Positions 50,837 to 59,600 of a stretch of 64,000 nucleotides of DNA are shown here, one piece after another (the first letter of the stretch is position 1; the number at the start of each line of letters is the position of its first letter). This DNA comes from Mesorhizobium sp. M00.F.Ca.ET.216.01.1.1 (GTDB taxonomy: Bacteria; Pseudomonadota; Alphaproteobacteria; Rhizobiales; Rhizobiaceae), in assembly GCF_004010325.2 (NCBI RefSeq), contig NZ_SADR02000029.1, positions 16,984-80,983 of the forward strand, given 5' to 3'. Made by a program: the position numbers and the translations under genes. The notes below the pieces were generated by a model, which was not told the origin of the DNA, did no database searches, and saw nothing but the letters and a program-made list of their open reading frames with translations.

Positions 50837-51895
50837 ATGGACGCTGCTCGCAAACACCTTCTATTCTCCGGATATTCTGATGCGTATGCTCTTCCTAGAA
50901 TTATTAGGTGCGGGACAAACCTTTATCTCGCGCAGTTCGCTTTCATGAAGCTTCTCCCTGCGAAGTACATTATCGAGAAAGCGGTGACTCGAGGGACGTT
51001 GACGCACGGCATGAAAGTTCTCGAGACCTCAAGCGGAACCTTCGCACTGGGGCTGGCCGTCATTTGCCGAGAACGTGGATTCCAGCTTGAGATCTTCACG
51101 GACCCGGTGATGGACAAAGGTCTCGAAAACAGGTTGAGCTCTCTAGGAGCCGAAGTCGTCATAGTAACTGAAAAGGCCCAGGATGGTGGTTACCAACGAA
51201 GCCGGCTGGACGCGTTACACGCTAAGATGAGACAGTTGGGCCATTCCTGTTTCTGGCCCCGTCAGTACGAAACACCGGACAACCCCGCAGCCTACAAGCT
51301 TTTTGCTGATCAACTATCGGGGATGCTGGACGCCGACATAACTTTGGTCGGTTCTGTGGGGTCTGGTGGCTCTACTTGCGGAACGATAGAGCGCCTTCGC
51401 CAAAAAGCCCCGGAGGCGCGCCTGATCGGAGTAGATACCTTCAATAGCGTCATTTTTGGCCAACCGGATGGCGACCGGAAACTGCGGGGCCTGGGGAACA
51501 GTCTTGTCCCCAAGAATGTGAAGCATGAACTGTATGACGACGTGCATCTCATTTCGGCTCCGCTCGCATTTGCTGCAACGCATACCCTCCATGAGCGGCA
51601 CGCCGTTTTCGCCGGTCCGACCTCCGGGGCGAGCTACATCGTTGGGCGTTGGCACGCTCGGCAGTATCCAGGAGAAACCGTGGTCGTCATATGTGCAGAT
51701 GAAGGCCACCGCTATGCCGAAGCTGTTTATGACCACGAGTGGCTCAAGCAGAATGGATGTCTGCATGAAGGTGCTCTTCTGGACGCTCCGTCCAGTGAAG
51801 AGCATCCCTCGACCGCTCTTCCGCCATGGAACCGATATCGTTGGAATCGGAAAAGCCGGGAAGCTGTCTTAAGCCTGCTGGAGGACGATTCTTGA
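50837..51895 (+). CDS. PLP-dependent beta-replacement enzyme of the cysteine synthase family
   Basis: 352 residues, starting 10 bases after the kinase stop, with TGAGGTAAGAA as binding site. It shows fold type II features: VLETSSGTFALGLAVICRERG near residue 61 is the substrate-loop region, and GSVGSGGSTCGTIERLRQ near residue 172 binds the PLP phosphate. The N-terminal TNLYLAQFAFMKLLPAKYII replaces the usual PxNxS-x-K-R/D segment, and a lysine (FMKLLPAK) is at the right place for the Schiff base. Relatives include SbnA, which swaps the phosphate of O-phosphoserine for an amine. With a GHMP kinase upstream, an O-phospho amino acid is the expected substrate. Confidence 0.82.
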   Translation: MDAARKHLLFSGYSDAYALPRIIRCGTNLYLAQFAFMKLLPAKYIIEKAVTRGTLTHGMKVLETSSGTFALGLAVICRERGFQLEIFTDPVMDKGLENRLSSLGAEVVIVTEKAQDGGYQRSRLDALHAKMRQLGHSCFWPRQYETPDNPAAYKLFADQLSGMLDADITLVGSVGSGGSTCGTIERLRQKAPEARLIGVDTFNSVIFGQPDGDRKLRGLGNSLVPKNVKHELYDDVHLISAPLAFAATHTLHERHAVFAGPTSGASYIVGRWHARQYPGETVVVICADEGHRYAEAVYDHEWLKQNGCLHEGALLDAPSSEEHPSTALPPWNRYRWNRKSREAVLSLLEDDS

Positions 51896-54594
51896 TGAAC
51901 CGAGGTAGCTTCCTTTTCGTGGAAAGCAACACGACGGGCACCGGCGAACTATTAATGAAACGGGCCCGAGCTCTTGGCTTCGAACCATATCTCGTTACGC
52001 GTAATCCTGCGCGTTATCCGTTTCTGAAGGACTCGGTCGCTCACGTTGTCGAAGCTGAAACGCGTAGTCCGGACGAACTCATCGGGGTCGCCGCCAAGTT
52101 GGGAAGGCTGGCAGGAATATACTCGTCGTCGGATTATTTTGTGGAAGCAGCGTCAAGTGCTGCGACGGCCATCGGGCTACCAGCAGCCAATCCGAAGGCT
52201 ATAGCTACCTGCCGGAACAAATGGAAGCAAGCGGCCGAGTTGCAGCGACAATCAATCACGATCCCTGAGACTCGACTGGCCACTTCCGTCCGAGACGTGG
52301 AGAAGATACTTGCCCAAGCCACTCTGCCGGTGGTGGTGAAGCCGGTCTCCGGTAGTGGTAGTAGTGGCGTGCGGTTGTGCGATACAGCGGCAGCCGCAAT
52401 CAAGGCGTTTGAGAGTGCAAGGGGCGCGTTACTCGATCAGGTAGGTCTGTGCAGCCCTGATGTCCTCATCCAGAAATATATAAGGGGTAAGGAATACTCC
52501 GCAGAGATAATTGCGAACGATGGAACCCTGCATTGCCTTGGAATACTTGCAAAGCACAAGGGCCCGCCTCCCTGCTTCGTCGAGGTAGGGCACGACTTCC
52601 CGGCACCGCTCCCGGAGCGCTCCCTCCAGGAACTGGCCTGTTTTGCCGTGAGTGCGGTATCAGCGCTCGGCCTGGAGTTCGGACCGGCTCATGTAGAGTT
52701 CGTAATAGCGGAGCCAGGCCCGGTCATCATTGAGGTCAATCCCAGACTGGCTGGAGGAATGATTCCAGTCATGCTGTCGCACGCTTTGCGCACCTCAATC
52801 CTTGATATGGTCATTAATCTTTACGCGGGACAAGGGTTTACGCCTCCGCGGGCGGGCGGAAGAGCGGGAGCTATCCGTTTCCGCCTTGCTCACGAATCCG
52901 GGAAGCTCAAACGCCTGAGCTTTTCTCGAACTCCAGGGCCGACAGTGCCCGAAGCGGGGCTTCTGAAATATGGGGGGGAGGATGTTCAAATAAATGGCGA
53001 TTTCAGAGACCGAGTAGCCTACGCCGTAGGCGTCGCTGATGAACTCGACGCCGCCGTTATAGCAGCTCAACAGATGATCGATTCCACGGTGATGGATATG
53101 GAAGAGGCTGCTGGCGAATCGGACAACAAGCAAGTCGCTGGGGCAAGCGAGGGCAGGTGGAACCTACATCCCGAAGCGATGAAGTTGCTCGCTCCGCCTA
53201 TCGAAATCTCGCGTGACGGTCGCCTTCTGCGGCACCAGGCGACCATAGATGAAGCACATCTGGTGATGCTCGCGGATCAGGGCTTGATCAACCGGGAAGT
53301 CGCTGCCGATCTCTTGAAGCACATCTTTCACCTCCAGGACGAGGGCTTTCAGTCTTTGGAGGGACGCGATGCTCCGCGCGGCCTCTACCTTGCCTATGAG
53401 GCAGAACTTGCCGCCAGAGCTGGCCCGGAAAAGGCCGGCTGGCTGCACCTTGCAAGATCCCGCAACGACTTGAACGCGACCATCTCTCTGCTGGTCCTTC
53501 GGGAAGCTGGGTGTGCTATCTCCCAAGAAATAGGCATTGCACAAGATGCCCTGCTTCAGCGCGTGGAGGAAGCATCGAGATTTGTTGCTCCTTTGTACAG
53601 TCAGTACCAGATTGCAATCCCCGGATCGCCAGGGCACTACCTGCTCAGCGTTTTCTTCGCTCTGCGGCGCGAGCGCCAGCGGCTCCATTGCCTCCTGGAA
53701 GACATCAAGAACTGCCCTATGGGAGCTGGTGCCGGCGGAGGCACCAGCCTGCCTATCGACCCTTTGAAGACAGCAAATCTTCTGGGATTTGAATTGCCGT
53801 CATTCAACTCGCTTGATGCGGTTGCAAGCCGTGACCATCACCTACAAGGGCTTTCACTCTTCGCTAGCGTTGCAATTTTGCTCAGCCGTGTGGCCCAGGA
53901 CCTGCAGCTTTGGACGACCAGGGAGTTCGCGCTCATTGACCTTCCTCATTATCTTGCTGGTGGCTCTTCCATGCTTCCCCAAAAGAAGAACCCATTTTTG
54001 CTTGAACACGTCAAGGGGTCGGCAAGCACAGCGATTGGGGCCTACGTTTCTGCGGCAACAGCCACCTGCAAATCGCCTTTCAGCAACTCGATCGAAACGA
54101 GCAACTACGGTTGCTCTCCATTAGCCCTTGCAGAAGATGCCCTTAAGAGGGCCATCACCCTCACATCACTCATTGTGAAATTCATGTCTTTCAACGTGCG
54201 GTCAATGCGTGAAAATCTGGAAGATGGCTCACCCATGACGGCAGTCGCCGCAGAACGGATGGCGTCGCGAGGCGTTCCTTTCAGGAAGGCCCACACACTA
54301 ATTGGTGAGATCGCCCAACGCCTGTCTCTGGATAGCTCGGTTGCGGAGCGCCGAAGCGAGTTGGCAAGCCACCTCACTGGCGTGTTGCCGGAGAGTCTTG
54401 AAGAATGCAGGGATGCTCTGCAGTTCGGAGGAGGACCCGGACAACGATCAACCGATGATCAGCTTTCTGTAGCAAAGAAGATGTATGGCGAAATGCAGCT
54501 GAAATGCGCGGAAATACGGGAGCGTTGGGCGCACGCTGAGATACACCGCAAACAGAGGGTGAATGAGCTTATTGATGATCATCAGGCAACTTGA
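51895..54594 (+). CDS. ATP-grasp ligase fused to an argininosuccinate lyase-like domain
   Basis: 899 residues from ATG 51895, which overlaps the preceding TGA by one base and follows GGAGGACG. Residues 1-400 are an ATP-grasp carboxylate-amine ligase: LPVVVKPVSGSGSSGVRL near residue 145 is the ATP-binding loop, and FVIAEPGPVIIEVNPRLAGG near residue 280 holds the Mg ligands. Residues 445-890 are a fumarase/aspartase-superfamily lyase closest to ArgH: HLARSRNDLNATISL near residue 525 and the signature GGSSMLPQKKNPFLLEHVKG near residue 695. The ligase could join an amino acid to aspartate, and the lyase could then release fumarate, leaving nitrogen on the acceptor. The two activities in one chain suggest channelling. 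No ArgG is present. Confidence 0.88.
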   Translation: MNRGSFLFVESNTTGTGELLMKRARALGFEPYLVTRNPARYPFLKDSVAHVVEAETRSPDELIGVAAKLGRLAGIYSSSDYFVEAASSAATAIGLPAANPKAIATCRNKWKQAAELQRQSITIPETRLATSVRDVEKILAQATLPVVVKPVSGSGSSGVRLCDTAAAAIKAFESARGALLDQVGLCSPDVLIQKYIRGKEYSAEIIANDGTLHCLGILAKHKGPPPCFVEVGHDFPAPLPERSLQELACFAVSAVSALGLEFGPAHVEFVIAEPGPVIIEVNPRLAGGMIPVMLSHALRTSILDMVINLYAGQGFTPPRAGGRAGAIRFRLAHESGKLKRLSFSRTPGPTVPEAGLLKYGGEDVQINGDFRDRVAYAVGVADELDAAVIAAQQMIDSTVMDMEEAAGESDNKQVAGASEGRWNLHPEAMKLLAPPIEISRDGRLLRHQATIDEAHLVMLADQGLINREVAADLLKHIFHLQDEGFQSLEGRDAPRGLYLAYEAELAARAGPEKAGWLHLARSRNDLNATISLLVLREAGCAISQEIGIAQDALLQRVEEASRFVAPLYSQYQIAIPGSPGHYLLSVFFALRRERQRLHCLLEDIKNCPMGAGAGGGTSLPIDPLKTANLLGFELPSFNSLDAVASRDHHLQGLSLFASVAILLSRVAQDLQLWTTREFALIDLPHYLAGGSSMLPQKKNPFLLEHVKGSASTAIGAYVSAATATCKSPFSNSIETSNYGCSPLALAEDALKRAITLTSLIVKFMSFNVRSMRENLEDGSPMTAVAAERMASRGVPFRKAHTLIGEIAQRLSLDSSVAERRSELASHLTGVLPESLEECRDALQFGGGPGQRSTDDQLSVAKKMYGEMQLKCAEIRERWAHAEIHRKQRVNELIDDHQAT

Positions 54595-54872
54595 ACGAGC
54601 GACATATGGACAGCGCTTAATCTTATAATAATCGGCAGATCAGTCCGCGGCTGGAGCGGCGCAGCGGCTGCAGCCTAGGCATTCCCCCATTGGACGAGCC
54701 ACGACACGCTCCGGTCATTTGCAGTGACGGGGGTTGCCCTTTTTGGGTTTGTCAATAAAAAACTCGACGGAACTACAATCGGCCCGGCGACAACATCGAC
54801 GTACGCATCCGGTGAAGACCGCAGACGTGCGTATCTGGTGGCCATGAGAACCTGAGCACCGGAGTGCTGGGG

Positions 54873-55106
54873 TCAAGCTTTCGATGGGGAGACGCGATGA
54901 TATTCTTCGAGGAGGAGTTTGACCTCCTCGATGCCTTCATCGGTGAAGGCCAAGATCCCGTCGTCATCGTTGGCGCCGTACACCCAGATGACGCCGTCCT
55001 CGGGCTCCAGACCGAGGGTCAGTTCGTGGATGAGCGCTTCGCTGACGCCGAGGTCCCTGGCGACACGTTCGACGGTGTAGACGTGATGCACCTTATTGCG
55101 CTGCAT
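54873..55106 (-). CDS. Small IS66-associated passenger protein
   Basis: 77 residues from ATG 55106; the frame opens at 55157. VYTVERVARDLGVSEALIHE looks like a small helix-turn-helix, followed by LEPEDGVIWVYG and GILAFTDEGIEEVKLLLEE. Similar short ORFs are often found behind tnpC in rhizobial IS66 elements. Its role is unknown. Confidence 0.65.
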   Translation of the reverse strand: MQRNKVHHVYTVERVARDLGVSEALIHELTLGLEPEDGVIWVYGANDDDGILAFTDEGIEEVKLLLEEYHRVSPSKA

Positions 55107-55108
55107 GA

Positions 55109-55326
55109 TCAGGCCGCCGCTGGTTGGGTCCGCAATTTTGCGGATCTCCAATTCCACGGCAGCAAATCATCGATCCGATGGGCCGGATAGGCGGGCAGTC
55201 GGGCGAGGACGTCGGCGAGCCAGGCCTGCGGGTCGATATCGTTCATCTTGGCGCTGACGATCAGAATGGCCGCGCGCTGTCCGCCGCGATCGGAACCGCA
55301 GAACAGCCAGGACTTTTCTTCCGAGA
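55109..55326 (-). pseudogene. 3' part of an interrupted IS66 tnpC
   Basis: KSWLFCGSDRGGQRAA, then VSAKMNDIDPQAWLADVLAR and AHRIDDLLPWNW, is the C-terminus of IS66 transposases. Three residues of the usual AAxMYSLI segment are missing. The 5' part resumes at 57906 beyond the inserted serine-recombinase element. Confidence 0.88.
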
Positions 55327-55356
55327 GCGAAGACTGATTCATTATGCACCTCATCT

Positions 55357-57426
55357 TCAAATGGCGGAAAACAGCGATTCCTGGTTGTCGTCGTGGATGC
55401 GACGCGGAGTATTGCGCGCCAAATCGGCCTTGATCCGTTCGTCTTCGAGGTCGCTGGCGCGGATCTGGTAGGGCGCGCCGCGCATGACTTGCTCGGCCGG
55501 CAAGAGGCCATCCCTGATGAACCGGCGGATTTTGACGTGCGACACGCCGAGCTTCGCGGCCGCATCCGACATGGTGAGCCACTCGCCATTCTTGTCGGAA
55601 GAGCGATAGCCGCTGATCTTGTGCACCGTGCGCAGCGATTGGACGCGACGCGCGGTCCAGGTCTTTCCCTGACCGGTCTGCATGCCCATGCGGTTGAGTG
55701 TGGCAGCGATTTCGGCATCCGACCACCGGGTTGCCATGGATCGCATGATCGCCAGAGCCTCCTCAGGCGTACGCTGGCCATGCTCTCCGGATTTGGGCTT
55801 GCGAACCCGTACCTGCGAGTGCTGGCCTCCGTGCCAGTGGATGGTCAAGATCACGTCGCGCGCATCGTCATCGACATCCGCCACGATATCCTTGATGAGC
55901 GCGCGCAGCAGTTGCTGACGACAGCGCATGTCGACACCCGGCGCATTCCAGGAGGCCTCGAGATCCTGGGCGAGGCCCGTGAAGTCCGGAACCGCGTCGA
56001 CAGGCTCCACACGCTGGACTTCGCTCAGCTGGGCCTCGCAGGTCTCCACGCGCCTGAGTGTGGCTTCCCAACTCCTCTCGAGCTGGGCCGCAATAAGCCG
56101 GTTCTCCGGGTCGCAAGCGGCATAGCGGCGCTCGGCGAGCGATGCCTCATAGCGCGCCTGCTGCAGGTCCATCTCGATCATCTGCCGCCGCTTGGCTTCG
56201 CTCTCCAGCTGCATCCGTTCAGCCTCCAACGCCGCTTCGATCGCCATCGGCGCAACCGCCTCCAGCGCTTCGCGGGTCACCGCCGCGTCGGTGCGAAAGC
56301 CGTTGAACGACATGCATCGCGCCTGTGCCATCATGAGGTTGCCGCGCTCGCAGCGATATACCGGATAACCTTGGCCGCGTCCGGCATACATGACAACCAG
56401 TCTTCGCCCGCATCGACCACAGGAGATAAGACCCGGGAGCAGCGCGCGACCGCCGCGGCCCGACTTGACGCCGCCGGCTTTGCCGTAAGCGTTGGCTGCG
56501 AGCAGTTCCTGGTTCCGTTCGTACTCGCTCCATCCGATGTAGCCTTCGTGATGGTCCTTGAGCACCACCGCCCACTCGCTAGCCGGCTTGTAATGGCCAT
56601 AGCTCTTGCGAACGCGGCCATCGACGATCTCAGTGCGCTTCTCGCTTTTACCATAGACATAGGCGCCGGCGTAGAATGGGTTCTTCAGGATCGAGATCAC
56701 GTTGCGGTAACGGATCGGAACCCAGTCGAAGGACACCATCTTCTTGCCGTCGGAGGGTCTGGGGAAATGCACGCCATCGTCGATCATCGAGATCAGGACC
56801 TGGCGCGCGCTGCCGAGTTCGCGGAAGCGCGCGAATATCAGGTGAATGGTCTCCTGCAGGCGCATGTCGGGATCGAACCCGAGACCGTAATCGCGGTGCC
56901 AGACATAGCCGAAGGGCACGGAGATGCGCAGTTCTCCGCGCTGTGCCTTGGCGCGGGCGGCCTCGTACATGCGGGCACGCAGCACGCCGAGCTCGAATTC
57001 GCTGATGCTGCCCTTCATACCCAGCAGCAGGCGGTCGTTCGGCAATCCCGGATCGTAGACTCCGTCCAGATCGATCACGCGTGCATCGACTTCGCCGCAC
57101 AACTCGAGCAGCCGATGCCAGTCCGGCCCGTTGCGCGACAGGCGGGACGCCTCCAGGCAAAGCACGGCGCCCACATGGCCGGTGCACAGATCGTCGACCA
57201 GGCGCTCGAAACCGGGACGCTCCACAGCCCCGCTTGCGGTTCGTCCCAGATCCTCGTCGATCACCTCTACTTTGCGGAATCCCCAACGCCGCGCGACGTC
57301 GACAAGCTCATACTGCCGACGCTGGCTCTCAAGGTTGAGCTGGACCTGCGCCTGAGTGGATTGACGCACATAGACGACGGCCTTGCGCTTGAGGACGGCA
57401 GTCGGAATCAGATTACCGCTCGTCAT
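55357..57426 (-). CDS. Large serine recombinase
   Basis: 689 residues. The resolvase domain begins AVVYVRQSTQAQVQLNLESQ, with the nucleophile Ser in VRQSTQ near residue 22, then LCLEASRLSRNGPDWHRLLE and NDRLLLGMKGSISEFELGVLRARM. The recombinase domain (IRYRNVISILKNPFYAGAYVYG) and zinc ribbon (LISCGRCGRRL with YRCERGN) follow, then a coiled coil (residues 400-470). The extra C-terminal part has two DNA-binding-like stretches (WSDAEIAATLNRMGM and LTMSDAAAKLGVSHVKIRRF). It would integrate and excise its own element. Confidence 0.93.
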   Translation of the reverse strand: MTSGNLIPTAVLKRKAVVYVRQSTQAQVQLNLESQRRQYELVDVARRWGFRKVEVIDEDLGRTASGAVERPGFERLVDDLCTGHVGAVLCLEASRLSRNGPDWHRLLELCGEVDARVIDLDGVYDPGLPNDRLLLGMKGSISEFELGVLRARMYEAARAKAQRGELRISVPFGYVWHRDYGLGFDPDMRLQETIHLIFARFRELGSARQVLISMIDDGVHFPRPSDGKKMVSFDWVPIRYRNVISILKNPFYAGAYVYGKSEKRTEIVDGRVRKSYGHYKPASEWAVVLKDHHEGYIGWSEYERNQELLAANAYGKAGGVKSGRGGRALLPGLISCGRCGRRLVVMYAGRGQGYPVYRCERGNLMMAQARCMSFNGFRTDAAVTREALEAVAPMAIEAALEAERMQLESEAKRRQMIEMDLQQARYEASLAERRYAACDPENRLIAAQLERSWEATLRRVETCEAQLSEVQRVEPVDAVPDFTGLAQDLEASWNAPGVDMRCRQQLLRALIKDIVADVDDDARDVILTIHWHGGQHSQVRVRKPKSGEHGQRTPEEALAIMRSMATRWSDAEIAATLNRMGMQTGQGKTWTARRVQSLRTVHKISGYRSSDKNGEWLTMSDAAAKLGVSHVKIRRFIRDGLLPAEQVMRGAPYQIRASDLEDERIKADLARNTPRRIHDDNQESLFSAI

Positions 57427-57601
57427 CGCAGCTCTCCTCCTCCGTTGCCACGCCGGCGGCGGCCCTCAGTACGTTGGCGAGCCGGGCGATCACTATGGTC
57501 CGTTGCGTTGAACTCAGCCCGTTCAGCTTCTGCGAGTCGAGCGGCAAGCTGAGTTGGCGAACGACCTCGAGAGATCGTGTCGGGGGTGGCAGGGTTCTCA
57601 T
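57413..57601 (-). CDS. Small protein upstream of the serine recombinase
   Basis: 62 residues from ATG 57601 (frame opens at 57628). LSSTQRTIVIARLANVLRAAAGV is helical and typical of the short companion gene found before this recombinase type. The stop region overlaps the recombinase start by 14 bases, suggesting coupled translation. Function unknown; it may assist or limit recombination. Confidence 0.6.
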   Translation of the reverse strand: MRTLPPPTRSLEVVRQLSLPLDSQKLNGLSSTQRTIVIARLANVLRAAAGVATEEESCDDER

Positions 57602-57884
57602 GTTGCGACTCCGCGATGGTGAAACCATCCGGAGAGCCTCGCCGGAAACGGCGTTCGATCAAGAGCTTGTTAAGCTCAAGCAGCGCGGCAAGCGATACGC
57701 GCGGGGGGCCCAGGTCCATCGCCGCGCAAGCCACGGGATCGATCATCCAGGCCGGAGCGGTAATGACATGACCGGGCGCGACGACGAGGTGAATGATCCG
57801 GCCGTCGGCGCGCTCTTCGCTGTTCTCGCAGCGAAGCCGACGTCCGAAATACGGGTGCCAACGGTAATGGACCTCGACCTCCTG
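57423..57884 (-). CDS. First small ORF of the recombinase element
   Basis: The frame reads VEVHYRWHPYFGRRLRC, VVAPGHVITAPAWMIDP, then LGPPRVSLAALLELNKLLIERRFR, a conserved protein of these elements. The frame has no ATG, GTG or TTG between the tnpC junction and ATG 57746, so the N-terminal half lacks an obvious start. Its 3' part overlaps the 62-residue ORF in another frame. Function unknown. Confidence 0.5.
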   Translation of the reverse strand, partial: QEVEVHYRWHPYFGRRLRCENSEERADGRIIHLVVAPGHVITAPAWMIDPVACAAMDLGPPRVSLAALLELNKLLIERRFRRGSPDGFTIAESQHENPATPDTISRGRSPTQLAARLAEAERAEFNATDHSDRPARQRTEGRRRRGNGGGELR

Positions 57885-57905
57885 CCCAACATGGGCAGAA
57901 TGACC

Positions 57906-59361
57906 CCGAGATGGCGATGCCGCGCAGGGCTAGCTCGGCTGCATTGTTGGATAGGCAGATCCGCCCATCGTCGAGGAACCGGGTGAAGGATGACCAGCGG
58001 CGCAGCATGTAGTTGAAGGCCTTGGTCAGGTCGTGCCCGCGCGAGAGCTTGTCGCGCGTCTCGATCATCCAGCGCTCGAGCTCGGTGACCAGCGGCGCGC
58101 TCCGCTCCTGGCGCACGGCGTGGCGTTGGGCCGGCAACAGGCCGTTGATCGCGCGCTCGATATCGAACAAGGCATCGATGCGCTTCACGGCTTCGACCGC
58201 CAGCGGATAGACCAGGTTGGGCTTCTCGCTGCGCGCCTTCTTGCGCGCCGCCGCTTCGACATCGGCCAGCTCAAACACTTTGCGCCGGCTGTGGGCCCAG
58301 CAGCTGGCCTCCAGAACAGGCGCCGGCTGACGACCCGTCGCATAGAGATCGCCGTAACCACCAAAGGCATCGGCCTGCAGAATGCCGTTCCAGCCGGCGA
58401 GATGCGCCGCGGGCTGTTCGCCTCGGCGATCGCGGGAATAGTAGAACACTGCCGCCGGCGGATCGGCGCCGCCGAACGGCCGGTCATCGCGCACATAGGT
58501 CCATAATCGACCGGTATCGGTCTTGCCCTTGGCCAGGACCGGCACCGTCGTGTCGTCGCCGTGCAGACGTGAAGCGGCCAGCACATGGGCTTCGAGCCGC
58601 TTGAACAGCGGCATCAGCGCCGCGGTGCCGGCGCCGACCTGGTCGGCGAGCGTCGACAGGCTGAGCGGCACGCCTTCGCGGGCATAGCGTTCGGCCTGGC
58701 GGTTGAGCGGCTGATGCTGGCCGAACTTCTCGAACAGGATCATCGCCAGCAGGCCGGGACCGGCCCAGCCGCGCGGGGTGGCGTGGAAGGGCGCCGGAGC
58801 CTGGCTGATCGTCTCGCAGTCGCGGCAGGTGAACTTCTCCCGCACGTGCTGGATCACCTTCCATTGCCGCGGCACCACCTCCAGCGTCGGTGATATCCTC
58901 ACCCAGCTTGCGCAGCCGATGACCGCCGCAGCAATGGCAAGCGGTCGGCGCCGGCTCGACCACGATTCGCGCGGCAGATGCTCTGGAAATGGCTGGCGCG
59001 CCGGTCGTTTGCGCACATAAGGCGCCACCTCGGTGGTCCGGGCCGCGCCCTGTTCGGCGGCGATCTCGTCTTGCGTCGCGGTGCTCTCGAGTTCCTCGAA
59101 GGTGAGCTCCATCTGATCGTGCAGGCGGGCTGAGCGTTCAGAACTCTGACCATGCAGCGCCCGCTGCAGCTTGCGGATCGTCAGATCCTGATGTGCGATC
59201 AGCGCCGCATCATCCGATGCCTTGGCCCTGGCGACCGCCAGTTCGGCCTCGACCAGCGCAGCGCGCGCGGCCTCGTCTTCGGCTCTGGCCAGCGCCGCGG
59301 TCAGCGGTGCTCTCAGCGCGCCGATATCGTCCGGAACAGCATCCTGGGCGGTGGCAACCAT
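57906..59361 (-). pseudogene. 5' part of an interrupted IS66 tnpC
   Basis: From ATG 59361, residues 1-485 follow IS66 TnpC: a leucine-zipper-like start, LQRALHGQSSERSARLHDQ, KFTCRDCETISQAPAP (zinc finger), GPGLLAMILFEKFGQHQPLNRQ, the DDE segment LHGDDTTVPVLAKGKTDTGRLW, GILQADAFGGYGDLY, CWAHSRRKVFELAD, and NNAAELALRGIAI, where the insertion falls. The frame then runs on into the element as nonsense. Confidence 0.9.
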
Positions 59362-59426
59362 GCCTTGGAGTGAATCATAAAACGCGTCCGCTGACTCGCG
59401 GAAAATGGCGCAAACTCAAAGAAAAC

Positions 59427-59600
59427 TCAGCCCGCGCGCTGCGGGCGGAACGTGTGAACCGGGTTGCGCCAATCGATCCCGTCGAGCATGTAGGCGAGCT
59501 GCGCCGGCGATATGGAAACCGTGCCGTCCGCCGGCGACGGCCATAGAAACCGGCCCTTCTCGAGCCGTTTCGCATACAGCGACATGCCGAGCCCACGCCA
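59427..59600 (-). pseudogene. C-terminal part of IS66 tnpB
   Basis: YAKRLEKGRFLWPSPADGTV, then ISPAQLAYMLDGIDWRNPVH, is the C-terminus of IS66 TnpB (Orf2), correctly placed just before tnpC. The N-terminal part has been replaced by recombinase sequence near 59590-59600. Confidence 0.85.

Larger units (their letters stand above)
55321..57911 (-). mobile_element. Serine-recombinase element inserted in IS66 tnpC
   Basis: Both junctions with tnpC carry the same six bases, TCTCGG on the minus strand (55321-55326 and 57906-57911). This fits a short crossover core left by a large serine recombinase. The 2.6-kb insert holds the recombinase and two small overlapping ORFs. Confidence 0.75.

Noticed and set aside
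55393..57552. 719-residue plus-strand frame opposite the serine recombinase
   Set aside because: Antisense shadow; the minus-strand protein has all recombinase motifs.
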